Shown one piece after another: positions 42,045 to 50,267 of a stretch of 62,387 bases of DNA (position 1 is the stretch's first letter; each line of letters opens with the position of its first letter). The notes under the pieces were generated by a model, which was given only the letters and a program-made list of their open reading frames with translations, made no database searches and had not been told where the DNA came from. This DNA comes from JAKALX01 sp964508715 (GTDB lineage Bacteria > Chloroflexota > Dehalococcoidia > Tepidiformales > Tepidiformaceae): the NCBI GenBank assembly GCA_964508715.1, contig CAZDUX010000018.1, positions 1 through 62,387 on the forward strand, written 5' to 3'. Made by a program: the position numbers and the translations under genes.

Positions 42045-42728
42045 ATGAAGCCGTTGAATTGGGTCGTCAGGATCATCGGTGGAGCCAACTGGTCGGTGCT
42101 CGAACAGGCGCAGGCCCAGCCGAGCGAACCGCTCACACTCCCTGTCCAGGTGGAGATTGACGGGATCGAGCTGCTGCTCCGGCGGCTGGAGCCGGGCGAT
42201 GAAGCTGCGATGCTCGCCTTCGCACGGGCGTTGCCTGCGCACGACCTCCTGTTCCTGCGGCGTGATATCACCCAGCCCGACCAGGTGGCGTTGCTGGTTC
42301 AGGCCGTCGAGGGCGGGCTCTCCGAGACGGTTGTCGTCCTGCGTGGCGCCGAAATCGTCGGGTATGCAAACGTGGCGTCCGACGGCATCACATGGACGCG
42401 GCATGTCCGGGAGCTTCGTGTGCTGGTCGCGGAATCGATGCGCGGGCATCACCTTGGCCGGCTACTCACCGAGCAAGCGTTCGCGATCGCCCGGGCCCAG
42501 GGCGCAAAGAAGATGATCGCTCAGATGACTGTCGACCAACAGGCAGCGATGGCGGTCTTCAAACGGCTCGGTTTCGTGGCCGAGGCGAAGCTTCGCAACC
42601 AGGTGATGGACCGGGAGGGACAGCTCCATGACCTCCAGATCATGAGCCTCGATGTCGATGCCTTTCGGGCACGCCTGGAGTTCGCGCTCAACGCAACGGC
42701 GATGCCCCGGCCAGAATCTATCGGCTGA
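42045..42728 (+). CDS. GNAT-family N-acetyltransferase
   Basis: A 227-aa GNAT protein. After a short N-terminal extension (~35 residues) the domain begins with IELLLRRLEPGDEAAML; the acetyl-CoA loop is VAESMRGHHLGRLLTEQAFAIA (R/Q-x-x-G-x-G/A form) near 145, followed by MTVDQQAAMAVFKRLGFV. The acceptor is unknown. GGAG lies 8 nt before the ATG. It is convergent with the SDR gene at 42761. Confidence 0.82.
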   Translation: MKPLNWVVRIIGGANWSVLEQAQAQPSEPLTLPVQVEIDGIELLLRRLEPGDEAAMLAFARALPAHDLLFLRRDITQPDQVALLVQAVEGGLSETVVVLRGAEIVGYANVASDGITWTRHVRELRVLVAESMRGHHLGRLLTEQAFAIARAQGAKKMIAQMTVDQQAAMAVFKRLGFVAEAKLRNQVMDREGQLHDLQIMSLDVDAFRARLEFALNATAMPRPESIG

Positions 42729-42760
42729 GGCGGCCAGTCCGTTGTCGGGTCTTCCCGTGG

Positions 42761-43651
42761 TCAGTCTTTCTTCGGGCGCGGAATGGCCGGGCCAAAGGCC
42801 TGTTCGAAGCGACTGAACAGCGAGTCGACGCTCCAGCGCTCATTGCCCTGGAGCACGATCTGGGGCTCAATCTGGGAGTAGAGCGTGATCCGGTAGCCAC
42901 TGATGCCAAAGCAGCGGCCCGTTACCCAGTCGCCCTGGTCGCTGGCGAGGTACACGAGCGGGGGAGCGATGTTTGCCGGGCTACGTTCGGGATCGTCATC
43001 TGCCAGTCGGCCGGCGCTCCAGCGATCCTGTGGGACCGTTGCAGTCATGCGGGTAGCAGCACCAGGCCCGATGCTGTTGGCGGTTACCCCGTAGCGGCCG
43101 AGAGCCCGGGCGCAGCTCAGGGTGAAGCCCCAGATGCCCATCTTCGCCGCAGCGTAGTTCGGCTGTCCGGGGGCACCGAAGAGGCCCGACCCTGAGGTGA
43201 AGTTGATGAGGCGGCCACCCTGGCGTGCCTGCCGCCAGTGAATGGATGCGAACCGCGAGGTGGCGAATGTCCCCTTCATGTGAACACGCACCACCGCATC
43301 CCACTCTTCCTCGGTCATGTTGAAGATCATGCGGTCGCGAAGGATGCCGGCGACATTGACCAGGATATCGAGTTTTCCCCACTCATTGAGTGCCGTACGG
43401 ACGAGGTCCTCGGCCTGGTCCATGTCGGCAACATCGGCGTAGTTCGCGATAGCCTCGCCGCCGGCGGCCCTGATCTCATCAACGACCATCTGGGCGGGGC
43501 TGTTATCCTTGCCCTCTCCATCAACCGAGACGCCGAGGTCGTTGACGATGACGCGAGCGCCTTCGCGCGCGTAGAGGAGTGCGACTTCGCGGCCAATTCC
43601 ACGACCCGCACCGGTGATGATGGCGGTCTTTCCTTCGAGCTTGCCTGGCAT
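42761..43651 (-). CDS. short-chain dehydrogenase, 3-hydroxyacyl-CoA dehydrogenase-like (MFE-2 type)
   Basis: A 296-aa SDR. TGAGRGIGREVALLYAREG near 11, the long VNDLGVSVDGEG loop typical of the MFE-2 dehydrogenase branch, NVAGILRDRMIFNM near 93 and PGQPNYAAAKMGIWG with the Tyr-x-x-x-Lys pair near 165. It probably acts on hydroxyacyl-CoA or another lipid alcohol. The start is ATG at 43651, with GGAGGT 7 nt upstream; an ATG at 43666 would add five residues. Confidence 0.83.
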   Translation of the reverse strand: MPGKLEGKTAIITGAGRGIGREVALLYAREGARVIVNDLGVSVDGEGKDNSPAQMVVDEIRAAGGEAIANYADVADMDQAEDLVRTALNEWGKLDILVNVAGILRDRMIFNMTEEEWDAVVRVHMKGTFATSRFASIHWRQARQGGRLINFTSGSGLFGAPGQPNYAAAKMGIWGFTLSCARALGRYGVTANSIGPGAATRMTATVPQDRWSAGRLADDDPERSPANIAPPLVYLASDQGDWVTGRCFGISGYRITLYSQIEPQIVLQGNERWSVDSLFSRFEQAFGPAIPRPKKD

Positions 43652-43930
43652 ATTCGGTACCTCCACTGGTGCGGGGAAGGTTACAGGAAGTTGCCGCTGC
43701 AGTTCGAGGGGCTCAGTGCCGGATGCTGCTGGTGCAGACCGGGCTGCTGGCCGCCGACCTCACCGGGCGAGCGCTCGAAAGGACCGGGTATTCCATAGCG
43801 AAGCCGCCCGATCTCGATGGAGGAGGGCAAACCCCACCTGCCACATGGTCTCACGCTCTGGTTGTCTTCGAAGATGGTGGGGGTAGGAAGATGCCAGCGC
43901 TCGAAGTGGGGCGCCCTTCGAGCGGGAGTG

Positions 43931-44281
43931 CTATCCAGCGATAGAGGTGAGGGCCCGTTGAATCGCATCGGTAAGTGCCGAGAGGTCGACGGCCATCGCA
44001 ACGTAGGCGAGCGCCCCGGCGGCGAGGAAACTCGCACGTTCAAGCTGCCGTGGCAGCGCGGCGAGCACGATCACATGAATACCTGCGGCAACGAGTGACC
44101 GGCATCGCTTTGGAGGCACTTCCGTCGCCGGGATCACAAGGATGTCGCCACTCGGGAAGTCCCAGTCCCGGGGAACGTCGGCTTGAACACGGGCGGTAAT
44201 CCCAGGTGCGTCCGTGAGCCGCGAGACAAGGGCACGCCTCAGCGCGCCGTCTGCACTGACGACCCGGACCACTGCTTCCAT
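43931..44281 (-). CDS. pseudo-receiver-like small protein divergent from a two-component pair
   Basis: A 116-aa protein with the strand-helix rhythm of a receiver domain: VRVVSADGALRRALVSRL, then DILVIPATEV, HVIVLAAL and GALAYVAMAVDLSALTDAIQ. The phosphoacceptor strand reads DILVIPA, lacking the usual Asp at its end, so it probably cannot be phosphorylated in the normal way. It faces away from the histidine kinase gene at 44385. Start ATG at 44281; an ATG at 44338 would add 19 residues. Function inferred only from fold and context. Confidence 0.5.
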   Translation of the reverse strand: MEAVVRVVSADGALRRALVSRLTDAPGITARVQADVPRDWDFPSGDILVIPATEVPPKRCRSLVAAGIHVIVLAALPRQLERASFLAAGALAYVAMAVDLSALTDAIQRALTSIAG

Positions 44282-44384
44282 GCTTTCAGGGTGGATGCGG
44301 TGACCATTCACTTCTAGGGCCGTTAGGGAGTACCGCATTGGGCCTTTTGGCCCACGACAACACCGCCTGCTGTAGCATAGCGGG

Positions 44385-45545
44385 ATGGTGAGTGCGGAAT
44401 CGTCGGTCGATGCAAATAGCCTGATCACCCAGCGGCTCGATGAGATGGCCGAGACGGGCGAGATGCTGGCGCAGAGTGAAGACCTGGCAGAGGTGCTGCA
44501 GGGCCTTGCTGCCCGCGCACGGACGGTCACGAAGGCAGACTACGCCGCAATTGCAACCTTCGACGACGACCACAAGCTAACCCGTTTCATCTATGCGGGT
44601 ATCGATGAAGGGGCAGCCCAGAAGTTGGGGCATCCGCCACAAGGTCGCGGGCTGCTCGGTGAACTGGCGAATCATAGCCGTCCGATCCGCCTCGACGACC
44701 TCACGAAACACCCATCATCGAGCGGCTGGCCCCCGGGTCACCCGGACATGGTCGCCTTCCTCGGTGTGCCGATTCGTGCCGGTGGCCGGACCATCGGGTC
44801 GCTCTACATGACCCGAACTCGCCGAAGCGAGCCGTTCAGCGAAAGCGATGAACTCGCGGCGGCCCTGCTCGCGCTCCAGGCTGGCGTGAGCGTCGCGAGT
44901 GCCCTGGCCCGGGAGCGCAGTGGCCGTGTGTTCCTGCTCGAGGAGCGGGCACGCATCGCCCACGACCTGCACGATGGCACCATCCAGTCACTCTATGCCC
45001 TCGGGCTCGAACTCGATATGAACGCCAACCGTCCGGGTATGCCGGAGGAGGTGCGCGACGCACTGCGGGTAGGAATCGATCGCATCAATGACCTGATCGC
45101 CGACATCCGCGGATACATCACGATGCTCGAGGCGGAGTCGCCGCTGGCAACGCCAGAGCTGGCCCGCGACCTGGCGTTCGTGATTCGCCAGATCGTGCCG
45201 TCAGGGGTCGACACGGTCGTGAACATCACGGCTGCAGCGTTGCAGGAACTCGGCACCCGGGAATCCGAGGACCTGCTCTACATCGCCCGGGAAGCGCTGA
45301 GCAACGCCATCCGCCACGGCGCACCAACGAAGGTGGCAATCGACCTTCGGCAAACCGCGGAGGAGACGGCCCTTACCATCCAGGACAACGGCATGGGATT
45401 TGACACGGCGCATGTACGCACGGGCCTTGGGACGGTTACCATGCGGACGAGAACCGAACGCCTCGGCGGTAACCTCTCAGTCTTGGGGATCCCGGGGATG
45501 GGCACTACCGTCCGGGTCTCGCTCCCACGGAGGGAAGATGACTGA
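44385..45545 (+). CDS. GAF-domain sensor histidine kinase (NarL/DevS type)
   Basis: A 386-aa soluble kinase. Residues 35-175 form a GAF domain (LQGLAARARTVTKADYAAIAT, VPIRAGGRTIGSLYM). The HisKA_3 box reads ARIAHDLHDGTIQSLYAL with His196 as likely phosphorylation site; the ATP-binding part shows REALSNAIRHG, DNGMGFD and GLGTVTMRTRTERLGG. No membrane helix, so it senses an internal signal, perhaps a small ligand, redox state or gas via GAF. TAGCAT ends 6 nt before the ATG (leaderless-like). The next gene, its response regulator, overlaps by 8 nt. Confidence 0.92.
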   Translation: MVSAESSVDANSLITQRLDEMAETGEMLAQSEDLAEVLQGLAARARTVTKADYAAIATFDDDHKLTRFIYAGIDEGAAQKLGHPPQGRGLLGELANHSRPIRLDDLTKHPSSSGWPPGHPDMVAFLGVPIRAGGRTIGSLYMTRTRRSEPFSESDELAAALLALQAGVSVASALARERSGRVFLLEERARIAHDLHDGTIQSLYALGLELDMNANRPGMPEEVRDALRVGIDRINDLIADIRGYITMLEAESPLATPELARDLAFVIRQIVPSGVDTVVNITAAALQELGTRESEDLLYIAREALSNAIRHGAPTKVAIDLRQTAEETALTIQDNGMGFDTAHVRTGLGTVTMRTRTERLGGNLSVLGIPGMGTTVRVSLPRREDD

Positions 45546-46203
45546 CACCATCCATGTTCTGCTTGCCGATGACCACGACCTGGTACGAGCCGGTTTGAAA
45601 GCGGCACTGCGGGGGCACGAGGAGTTCAGCGTCGTCGGTGAGGCACGCGACGGCACGGAGGCCGTTCGAGAAGCACGACGTCTCAAGCCGGAACTCGTCG
45701 TACTCGACGTGCGAATGCCGAAGCTCAACGGGATTGAGGCATGCCGGGAGATCCGCTCAGAACTACCAGGAACGAACGTCCTGATGCTCACCTCTTTCGC
45801 GGACGAGAAGGCCGTGATGGCTGCAATCGTCGCCGGGGCGAGCGGCTTCATGCTCAAGGAAGTGCAGACAGCCGAACTCATCGAGGCGATGAAGACGGTC
45901 GGGACGGGTGGCAAGATCCTCGACCCGGTGAGCAGTGCGGCGGTCATCGACCAGATCCGCCGCGGAAACGTGGTCAGCGAAGAGGATCGCATCGCACAAC
46001 AGCTCAGCGAACGTGAGCTCAAGATCCTGGACCTCATCTCCGAGGGGATGACGAACCGGGAGATCGGCGAACAGTTGTATCTCTCCGAGAAGACGGTGAA
46101 GCACCACGTCAGCGATATCCTGGGCAAACTCGGGTTGAGCCGGCGAGTCGAGGCGGCAGCATTCGCGATTCGGCGAGCCGCCCAGAAGCCCCCGGACGAG
46201 TAG
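45538..46203 (+). CDS. NarL/LuxR-type response regulator
   Basis: A 221-aa response regulator. Receiver domain 1-125 with the acidic pocket DDHD (11-14), phosphoacceptor Asp57 in VVLDVRMPKLNG, and Lys in FMLKEV. The C-terminal LuxR helix-turn-helix is LSERELKILDLISEGMTNRE...TVKHHVSDILGKLGL. It would be phosphorylated by the kinase just upstream and bind promoters as a dimer. ATG at 45538 has GGAGGGAAG upstream. Confidence 0.93.
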   Translation: MTDTIHVLLADDHDLVRAGLKAALRGHEEFSVVGEARDGTEAVREARRLKPELVVLDVRMPKLNGIEACREIRSELPGTNVLMLTSFADEKAVMAAIVAGASGFMLKEVQTAELIEAMKTVGTGGKILDPVSSAAVIDQIRRGNVVSEEDRIAQQLSERELKILDLISEGMTNREIGEQLYLSEKTVKHHVSDILGKLGLSRRVEAAAFAIRRAAQKPPDE

Positions 46204-46233
46204 CGGGAACAAGCACGAGATCACGGAACCACC

Positions 46234-46258
46234 GATGGCGGCCGGGAAGGCCGCCATC
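46234..46258 (+). terminator. terminator after the response regulator gene
   Basis: A perfect 10-bp stem, GATGGCGGCC against GGCCGCCATC, with a GGGAA loop, 30 nt after the stop. Poor T tract. Confidence 0.6.
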
Positions 46259-46443
46259 TGAATCTCCACAATGCTGGAGGGGCGTGAGCGCGTTTTTCAT
46301 CACCGGCGCTCGAGAGCGTGAGGATCCGTTTGTGAAGCGAGGGACGAAGCACCGGGGGAACGCGCTGCGTGCATACATTTTGGCGACCTGGCGGAGCACG
46401 TCGAATCGGCCCAGATTCGGAGAGTGACGTAATCACCATCAAT

Positions 46444-46477
46444 ATCTGGTAGCGGCGATGTTGACTCGCTACCAGAT
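46444..46477. promoter_or_regulatory. inverted repeat across the nrdR promoter
   Basis: ATCTGGTAGCG and CGCTACCAGAT, perfect 11-bp arms 12 nt apart. The left arm precedes the -35, the right arm lies between -35 and -10: an operator-like position. Confidence 0.5.
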
Positions 46478-46490
46478 GTAGGGGTACAGT
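46461..46490 (+). promoter_or_regulatory. sigma-70-like promoter of nrdR
   Basis: TTGACT (46461-46466), 18-nt spacer, TACAGT (46485-46490). Transcription would begin near 46497, giving a ~50-nt leader that contains the TGTTCACGTGAACA palindrome (46509-46522). Confidence 0.5.
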
Positions 46491-46547
46491 CCGGAAGTCG
46501 CGTGGAAATGTTCACGTGAACACACACTTCATCGGAAATTACGTCAA

Positions 46548-47135
46548 GTGCGCTGCCCATTCTGCCACTATCGCGACTCCAAGGTTACCGACAGCCGGGC
46601 GAACGACGACGGCATCCGCCGCCGCCGGCAGTGCATCTCCTGCGGCGAGCGGTTCACGACGGTTGAGACGGTCCAGCTCTCAACCGTCCAGGTGGTGAAG
46701 AAGGACGGGCGGCGGGAGGACTTCTCGCGTGAGAAGCTGCTCACCGGGCTCCGCCGCGCCTGCACCAAGCGGAATATCTCGGTAGCCCAGCTCGAGTTCC
46801 TCGTCAGCGATATCGAGGCGAAGATCGCCGCCGATGGGCGGCCCGAAGTCCCATCGCCATTCGTGGGAGAACTGGCGATGGATGGTCTTCGAAAGCTCGA
46901 CCATATCGCCTACATTCGCTTCGCTTCGGTCTACCGGGCGTTCACCGACATCGAATCGCTCAAGGAAGCGGTAGAGGCCCTGGAATCGGGCCGAGTGCCG
47001 ACACTCGAGGAACGTTCGCTGCAACTCCCATTCCCCGATGGGGAGGGAGATGAAGCCGGTCCGCGCCTGTTACAGGACGTCGAGAGCCGCCACTATGCCG
47101 AAGCAGCCGGTGTCGGGCAGGGGGCTGCCGGATGA
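46548..47135 (+). CDS. nrdR: transcriptional repressor NrdR
   Basis: A 195-aa repressor of ribonucleotide reductase genes. The zinc ribbon is CPFC at residues 3-6 with a second pair CISC at ~30 and the following RFTTVE; the ATP-cone domain starts VQVVKKDGRREDFSREKLL. It binds ATP or dATP and represses nrd genes when dATP is high. Family length is about 150; here an acidic 40-residue tail is added. Start GTG at 46548. Its neighbours nrdJ and the small unknown gene fit the role. Confidence 0.93.
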   Translation: MRCPFCHYRDSKVTDSRANDDGIRRRRQCISCGERFTTVETVQLSTVQVVKKDGRREDFSREKLLTGLRRACTKRNISVAQLEFLVSDIEAKIAADGRPEVPSPFVGELAMDGLRKLDHIAYIRFASVYRAFTDIESLKEAVEALESGRVPTLEERSLQLPFPDGEGDEAGPRLLQDVESRHYAEAAGVGQGAAG

Positions 47136-47461
47136 AAGTCTGGGAGCTGCACAACCTGCGCCTCGAAGGCGAAATTCGGACAACACCGGATGGGGCGGCC
47201 GAGATAGGTGGCCTCGTACTCTCCGAAAAGGCCTACCTCATCGCTGTACGGGACTTTCGGCCCGACCAGCTCATTGAACTCGTCGCGCGGCATGGCCCAC
47301 ACCAGGCTGCCGAGGCACTCGTCACGCACTATTCGTCTCCGGATGCGCGAGCGCAGAGCGGAGGCCGGGGACTCATCGCGATTCGCGACCCGAATGGTGG
47401 GCCAGGAGTGTACCGGTCTGACGAGCTTGGTGAGGGTGAGCTCATGGGGCGGCGCTTATGA
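47132..47461 (+). CDS. small unknown protein between nrdR and nrdJ
   Basis: A 109-aa protein that I do not recognise. It starts MKVWELHNLRLEGEIRTTPDG and ends in a flexible Gly-rich tail. The ATG overlaps the nrdR stop (ATGA), so it is translated with nrdR. A role with nucleotide reduction is possible because of position only. No catalytic motif or membrane segment. Confidence 0.55.
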   Translation: MKVWELHNLRLEGEIRTTPDGAAEIGGLVLSEKAYLIAVRDFRPDQLIELVARHGPHQAAEALVTHYSSPDARAQSGGRGLIAIRDPNGGPGVYRSDELGEGELMGRRL

Positions 47462-47506
47462 CGAATTCCGGATCGGGATAGGCTTCCTTCTTCCGAACGC
47501 TTGTTC

Positions 47507-47512
47507 TATACT
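47507..47512 (+). promoter_or_regulatory. -10 box of nrdJ
   Basis: TATACT, followed directly by GGTAG, 97 nt before the nrdJ ATG. CTGGTAG here is also found in the left arm of the nrdR inverted repeat, a hint of a shared NrdR-like site. The -35 is poor. Confidence 0.4.
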
Positions 47513-47609
47513 GGTAGTCCGCCACTCGAGTGGGGCGGGCGTGCCAGCATGCCCTGGGCCGGCCCGCTGGCTCCAACATCTCCATTCAATTCCCGGGGAG
47601 AGGACTCGA

Positions 47610-49904
47610 ATGACGCAGGTTTATGAACGGCAGGAATCCAGCGAGATGCCGGAGAATTACAGCGAAATCCAGCTCAAGATCTTCCGCGACCGCTACGCCT
47701 ACAACGGCGAGCAGTTCCCTCACGAGGCATGGCGGCGGGTAGCAAACGCTGTCGCCGAAAACGAGCCTGACCCGGCAGGATGGCGGGACCACTTCTACGA
47801 GTTGCTCCACGGCTTTCGCTACATCCCCGGCGGGCGAATCATGGCGGCAATGGGCTCCCATGCCGGCGTGACCGCCCAGAACTGCTACGTTCTACCGAGC
47901 CCGGAGGACAGCCGCGACGGGATCATGGACTCACTGCGCCAGTGGGTGGAGATTCAAAGCAAAGGCGGCGGTGTCGGGATCAACATGTCGTCGCTTCGGC
48001 CACGGGGTGATGCAGTGAAGGGCGTGAACGGCACGAGCTCCGGCCCCGTGAACTGGGCCCAGCCGTTCGCCTTCATCTCCAAGTCCGTCATCATCCAGGG
48101 CGGCTCGCGGCGCGGCGCGGCGATGATCATGCTCGACGTCGACCATCCCGACGTGTTCGAGTTCATCCATGCAAAAGAGACGGCCGGGGTCCTCGAAGGC
48201 TGCAATATCTCCGTCTGCCTCTCGGATGCGTACATGGCGGCAGTGAAGGCCGATGCCGACTGGGACCTCAAGTTCGGCGGGCGGGTCTACCGAACAGTGA
48301 AGGCGCGGCAGATCTGGGATGAGATCTGCGAGGCCGCCTGGCGTAGCGCCGAACCCGGGATCTACTTCATGGAGCGGGCGAACAAGGAAGCGAACTCCGG
48401 CTACTTCGAGACGCTCATCTCGACGAACCCCTGCGGCGAACAGCCGCTGGGCCCTTACGGCGCCTGCCTTCTCGGCGCGTTCAACCTCGATGCCTTCATG
48501 CGTGAAGACCTCGACGGCAACTGGCGGTTCGACTACGAGGAGTTCAAGGCCTACATCCCCTACGCCGTGCGATTCAATGACAACGTGGTGGATCTCAGCC
48601 ACTACCCGTTGGAAGAGTGCCGGAAGAGCCAACAGACGATCCGTCGCATGGGCATCGGGGTGATGGGCCTGGCCGACTGCATGCTCAAGCAGAAGCTTCG
48701 CTATGGCTCACCGGAATCGATCGCCTTCACCGAGGCGGTATTCCGAACCCTTCGTGATGAGTCGTACCGGGCGAGCGTTGAGCTGGCACGCGAGCGCGGT
48801 CCGTTCCCGGCGTTCACAACCGAGTTCCTGACCCGGCCGTTCATCCAGCGGCTCCCCGATGACATCCGGCAGGGTATCGAGAACTACGGCATCCGTAACT
48901 GCTATCTGCTCACCCAGGCGCCTACGGGCACGACGTCACTCCTTGCCGGCGTCAACAGCGGGATAGAACCCTACTTCGACTTCGACTACCTGCGGAGCGA
49001 CCGTACCGGCGAGTACAGCATCACGTCGCAGTGGGCCGACCTCTACCTTGGCGGCAACCCGCCGGACTGGCTGGTGGGTGCGAATGACGTTTCGCCCGTG
49101 GGGCACGTGCTCGTGCAGGCCGCCGCTCAACGCTACAACGACTCATCGATTTCGAAGACGGCGAACGCACCGCATGACCACACCGTGGCCGACGTCGAGG
49201 CGCTGTACATGCTGGCGTATGACGAGGGACTGAAGTCGATCTCCTACTACCGCGACGGCTCGCGACAGGAACAGGTGCTCTACCACAAGGAGAAGGAGGA
49301 GCCCCGGACGCCGACCGACGCACAGAGCGCAATCAAGGCCGCCGAAGAACTCCTTGCCCGCCATGGCGGGCCGATCCGGCGAAAACTGCCGGACGAGCGC
49401 ATGGCGATCACGCACAAGTTCCGCGTGGGCGAGCAGGAGGGCTACATGACGGTGGGCCTCTTCGATGATGGCACACCGGGCGAGGTCTTCATCAACGTGA
49501 ACAAGCAGGGCTCGACCGTGAGCGGCCTGATGGACACGGTGGCGATGCTGACGAGCTATGCGCTCCAGTACGGCGTACCCCTCTCAGAACTCGCCTCGAA
49601 ACTGCGCAACACACGCTTCGAGCCCAGCGGCCCGACCAGCAACAAGCAAATCCCGATCGCAACGAGTATCGTAGATTATGTCTTCCGTTGGCTGGAGCAG
49701 AAGTTCGATAGCTCGAACGCGCCGATCCAGCCGACGCTCATGCCGGCCGAGGAGATCGCCCAGAGCACGGCGGCGAGCGTAACGGCGAAGCACCACAGCG
49801 ACAGCGTGGCGAGTGGCGTGGGCTGCCCGGAATGTGGCGCGGTGCTGTACTACGCCGAGGGCTGCCTCATCTGCCACAACTGCTTCTACAACAAGTGCGG
49901 GTGA
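47610..49904 (+). CDS. nrdJ: adenosylcobalamin-dependent (class II) ribonucleotide reductase
   Basis: A 764-aa class II reductase that turns ribonucleotides to deoxyribonucleotides with adenosylcobalamin as radical source, without oxygen dependence. Active-site motifs: GVTAQNCYVLPSPEDS near 90, KGGGVGINMSSLRPRGD near 118, and STNPCGEQPLGPYGAC near 270 with the N-x-C-x-E radical residues. The C-terminus carries a zinc ribbon with cysteines in CPECG and CLICHNCFYNKCG, used for thioredoxin-linked re-reduction. The ATG at 47610 follows GGGGAGAGG. An AdoCbl supply is implied but no B12 genes are in the window. Confidence 0.95.
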   Translation: MTQVYERQESSEMPENYSEIQLKIFRDRYAYNGEQFPHEAWRRVANAVAENEPDPAGWRDHFYELLHGFRYIPGGRIMAAMGSHAGVTAQNCYVLPSPEDSRDGIMDSLRQWVEIQSKGGGVGINMSSLRPRGDAVKGVNGTSSGPVNWAQPFAFISKSVIIQGGSRRGAAMIMLDVDHPDVFEFIHAKETAGVLEGCNISVCLSDAYMAAVKADADWDLKFGGRVYRTVKARQIWDEICEAAWRSAEPGIYFMERANKEANSGYFETLISTNPCGEQPLGPYGACLLGAFNLDAFMREDLDGNWRFDYEEFKAYIPYAVRFNDNVVDLSHYPLEECRKSQQTIRRMGIGVMGLADCMLKQKLRYGSPESIAFTEAVFRTLRDESYRASVELARERGPFPAFTTEFLTRPFIQRLPDDIRQGIENYGIRNCYLLTQAPTGTTSLLAGVNSGIEPYFDFDYLRSDRTGEYSITSQWADLYLGGNPPDWLVGANDVSPVGHVLVQAAAQRYNDSSISKTANAPHDHTVADVEALYMLAYDEGLKSISYYRDGSRQEQVLYHKEKEEPRTPTDAQSAIKAAEELLARHGGPIRRKLPDERMAITHKFRVGEQEGYMTVGLFDDGTPGEVFINVNKQGSTVSGLMDTVAMLTSYALQYGVPLSELASKLRNTRFEPSGPTSNKQIPIATSIVDYVFRWLEQKFDSSNAPIQPTLMPAEEIAQSTAASVTAKHHSDSVASGVGCPECGAVLYYAEGCLICHNCFYNKCG

Positions 49905-49929
49905 CACGGCGGGAGTCGTAGCAATGGGA

Positions 49930-49966
49930 GCGGCCGGCAAGCCGTGCTTGCCGGCCGCTTCTTTCT
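49930..49966 (+). terminator. intrinsic terminator of nrdJ
   Basis: A perfect 12-bp stem, GCGGCCGGCAAG against CTTGCCGGCCGC, with a CCGTG loop, followed by TTCTTTCT. The best terminator in the window. Confidence 0.85.
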
Positions 49967-50000
49967 GCCACTCGCACCCGTGTGGTCTACACTCAACGTC

Positions 50001-50267
50001 ATGGGCTTCTACTACTCCCCCGGGACACCTGATCCGAAGCATGAGAAGTCGGGCGGGTTTCGCGAGACCCTGGCGATCACGTGGGTGGTCTTCCGTGTCC
50101 TGGCCGTGCCGCTCGGGATCTTGCTGGCGGTGGTCCTCGCATTTTTCGCGATCTTCTACCTGTTCACGCTCAGCCCGTTTGCCGGCCTCGGGGGAATCGC
50201 GGCGATCATCCTGGTGATCGTCGCACGAGGCGTATGGGAAGCGAAGCACCCGCCCGATCTCTCGTGA
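50001..50267 (+). CDS. small membrane protein
   Basis: An 88-aa protein with two hydrophobic helices (~25-52 and ~60-78) and a soluble N-terminus (GFYYSPGTPDPKHEKSGG). I do not recognise a family. The ATG at 50001 is preceded by TACACT with 7 nt between (leaderless-like). The stop overlaps the YggS GTG start, so it heads the yggS-proC-yggT operon. Confidence 0.6.
   Translation: MGFYYSPGTPDPKHEKSGGFRETLAITWVVFRVLAVPLGILLAVVLAFFAIFYLFTLSPFAGLGGIAAIILVIVARGVWEAKHPPDLS

Larger units (their letters stand above)
46204..46547. other. nrdR upstream region, 344 nt without a gene
   Basis: It contains a terminator hairpin, a sigma-70-like promoter, an 11-bp inverted repeat across that promoter and a 14-bp palindrome in the leader, listed separately. 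No coding frame is convincing. Confidence 0.6.

Noticed and set aside
43669..43944. 91-codon plus-strand frame between an SDR gene and the pseudo-receiver
   Set aside because: No Shine-Dalgarno, no homology pattern and the opposite strand has an equally long frame; no gene called.
46444..46522. Canonical NrdR box near nrdR or nrdJ
   Set aside because: I looked for the ACACTATAT-type consensus and found none; the dyads present are described as divergent candidates only.
47208..47609. Longer upstream start for nrdJ adding ~134 residues
   Set aside because: Overlaps the small unknown gene in another frame and lacks family similarity; ATG at 47610 has GGGGAGAGG and a normal class II length.
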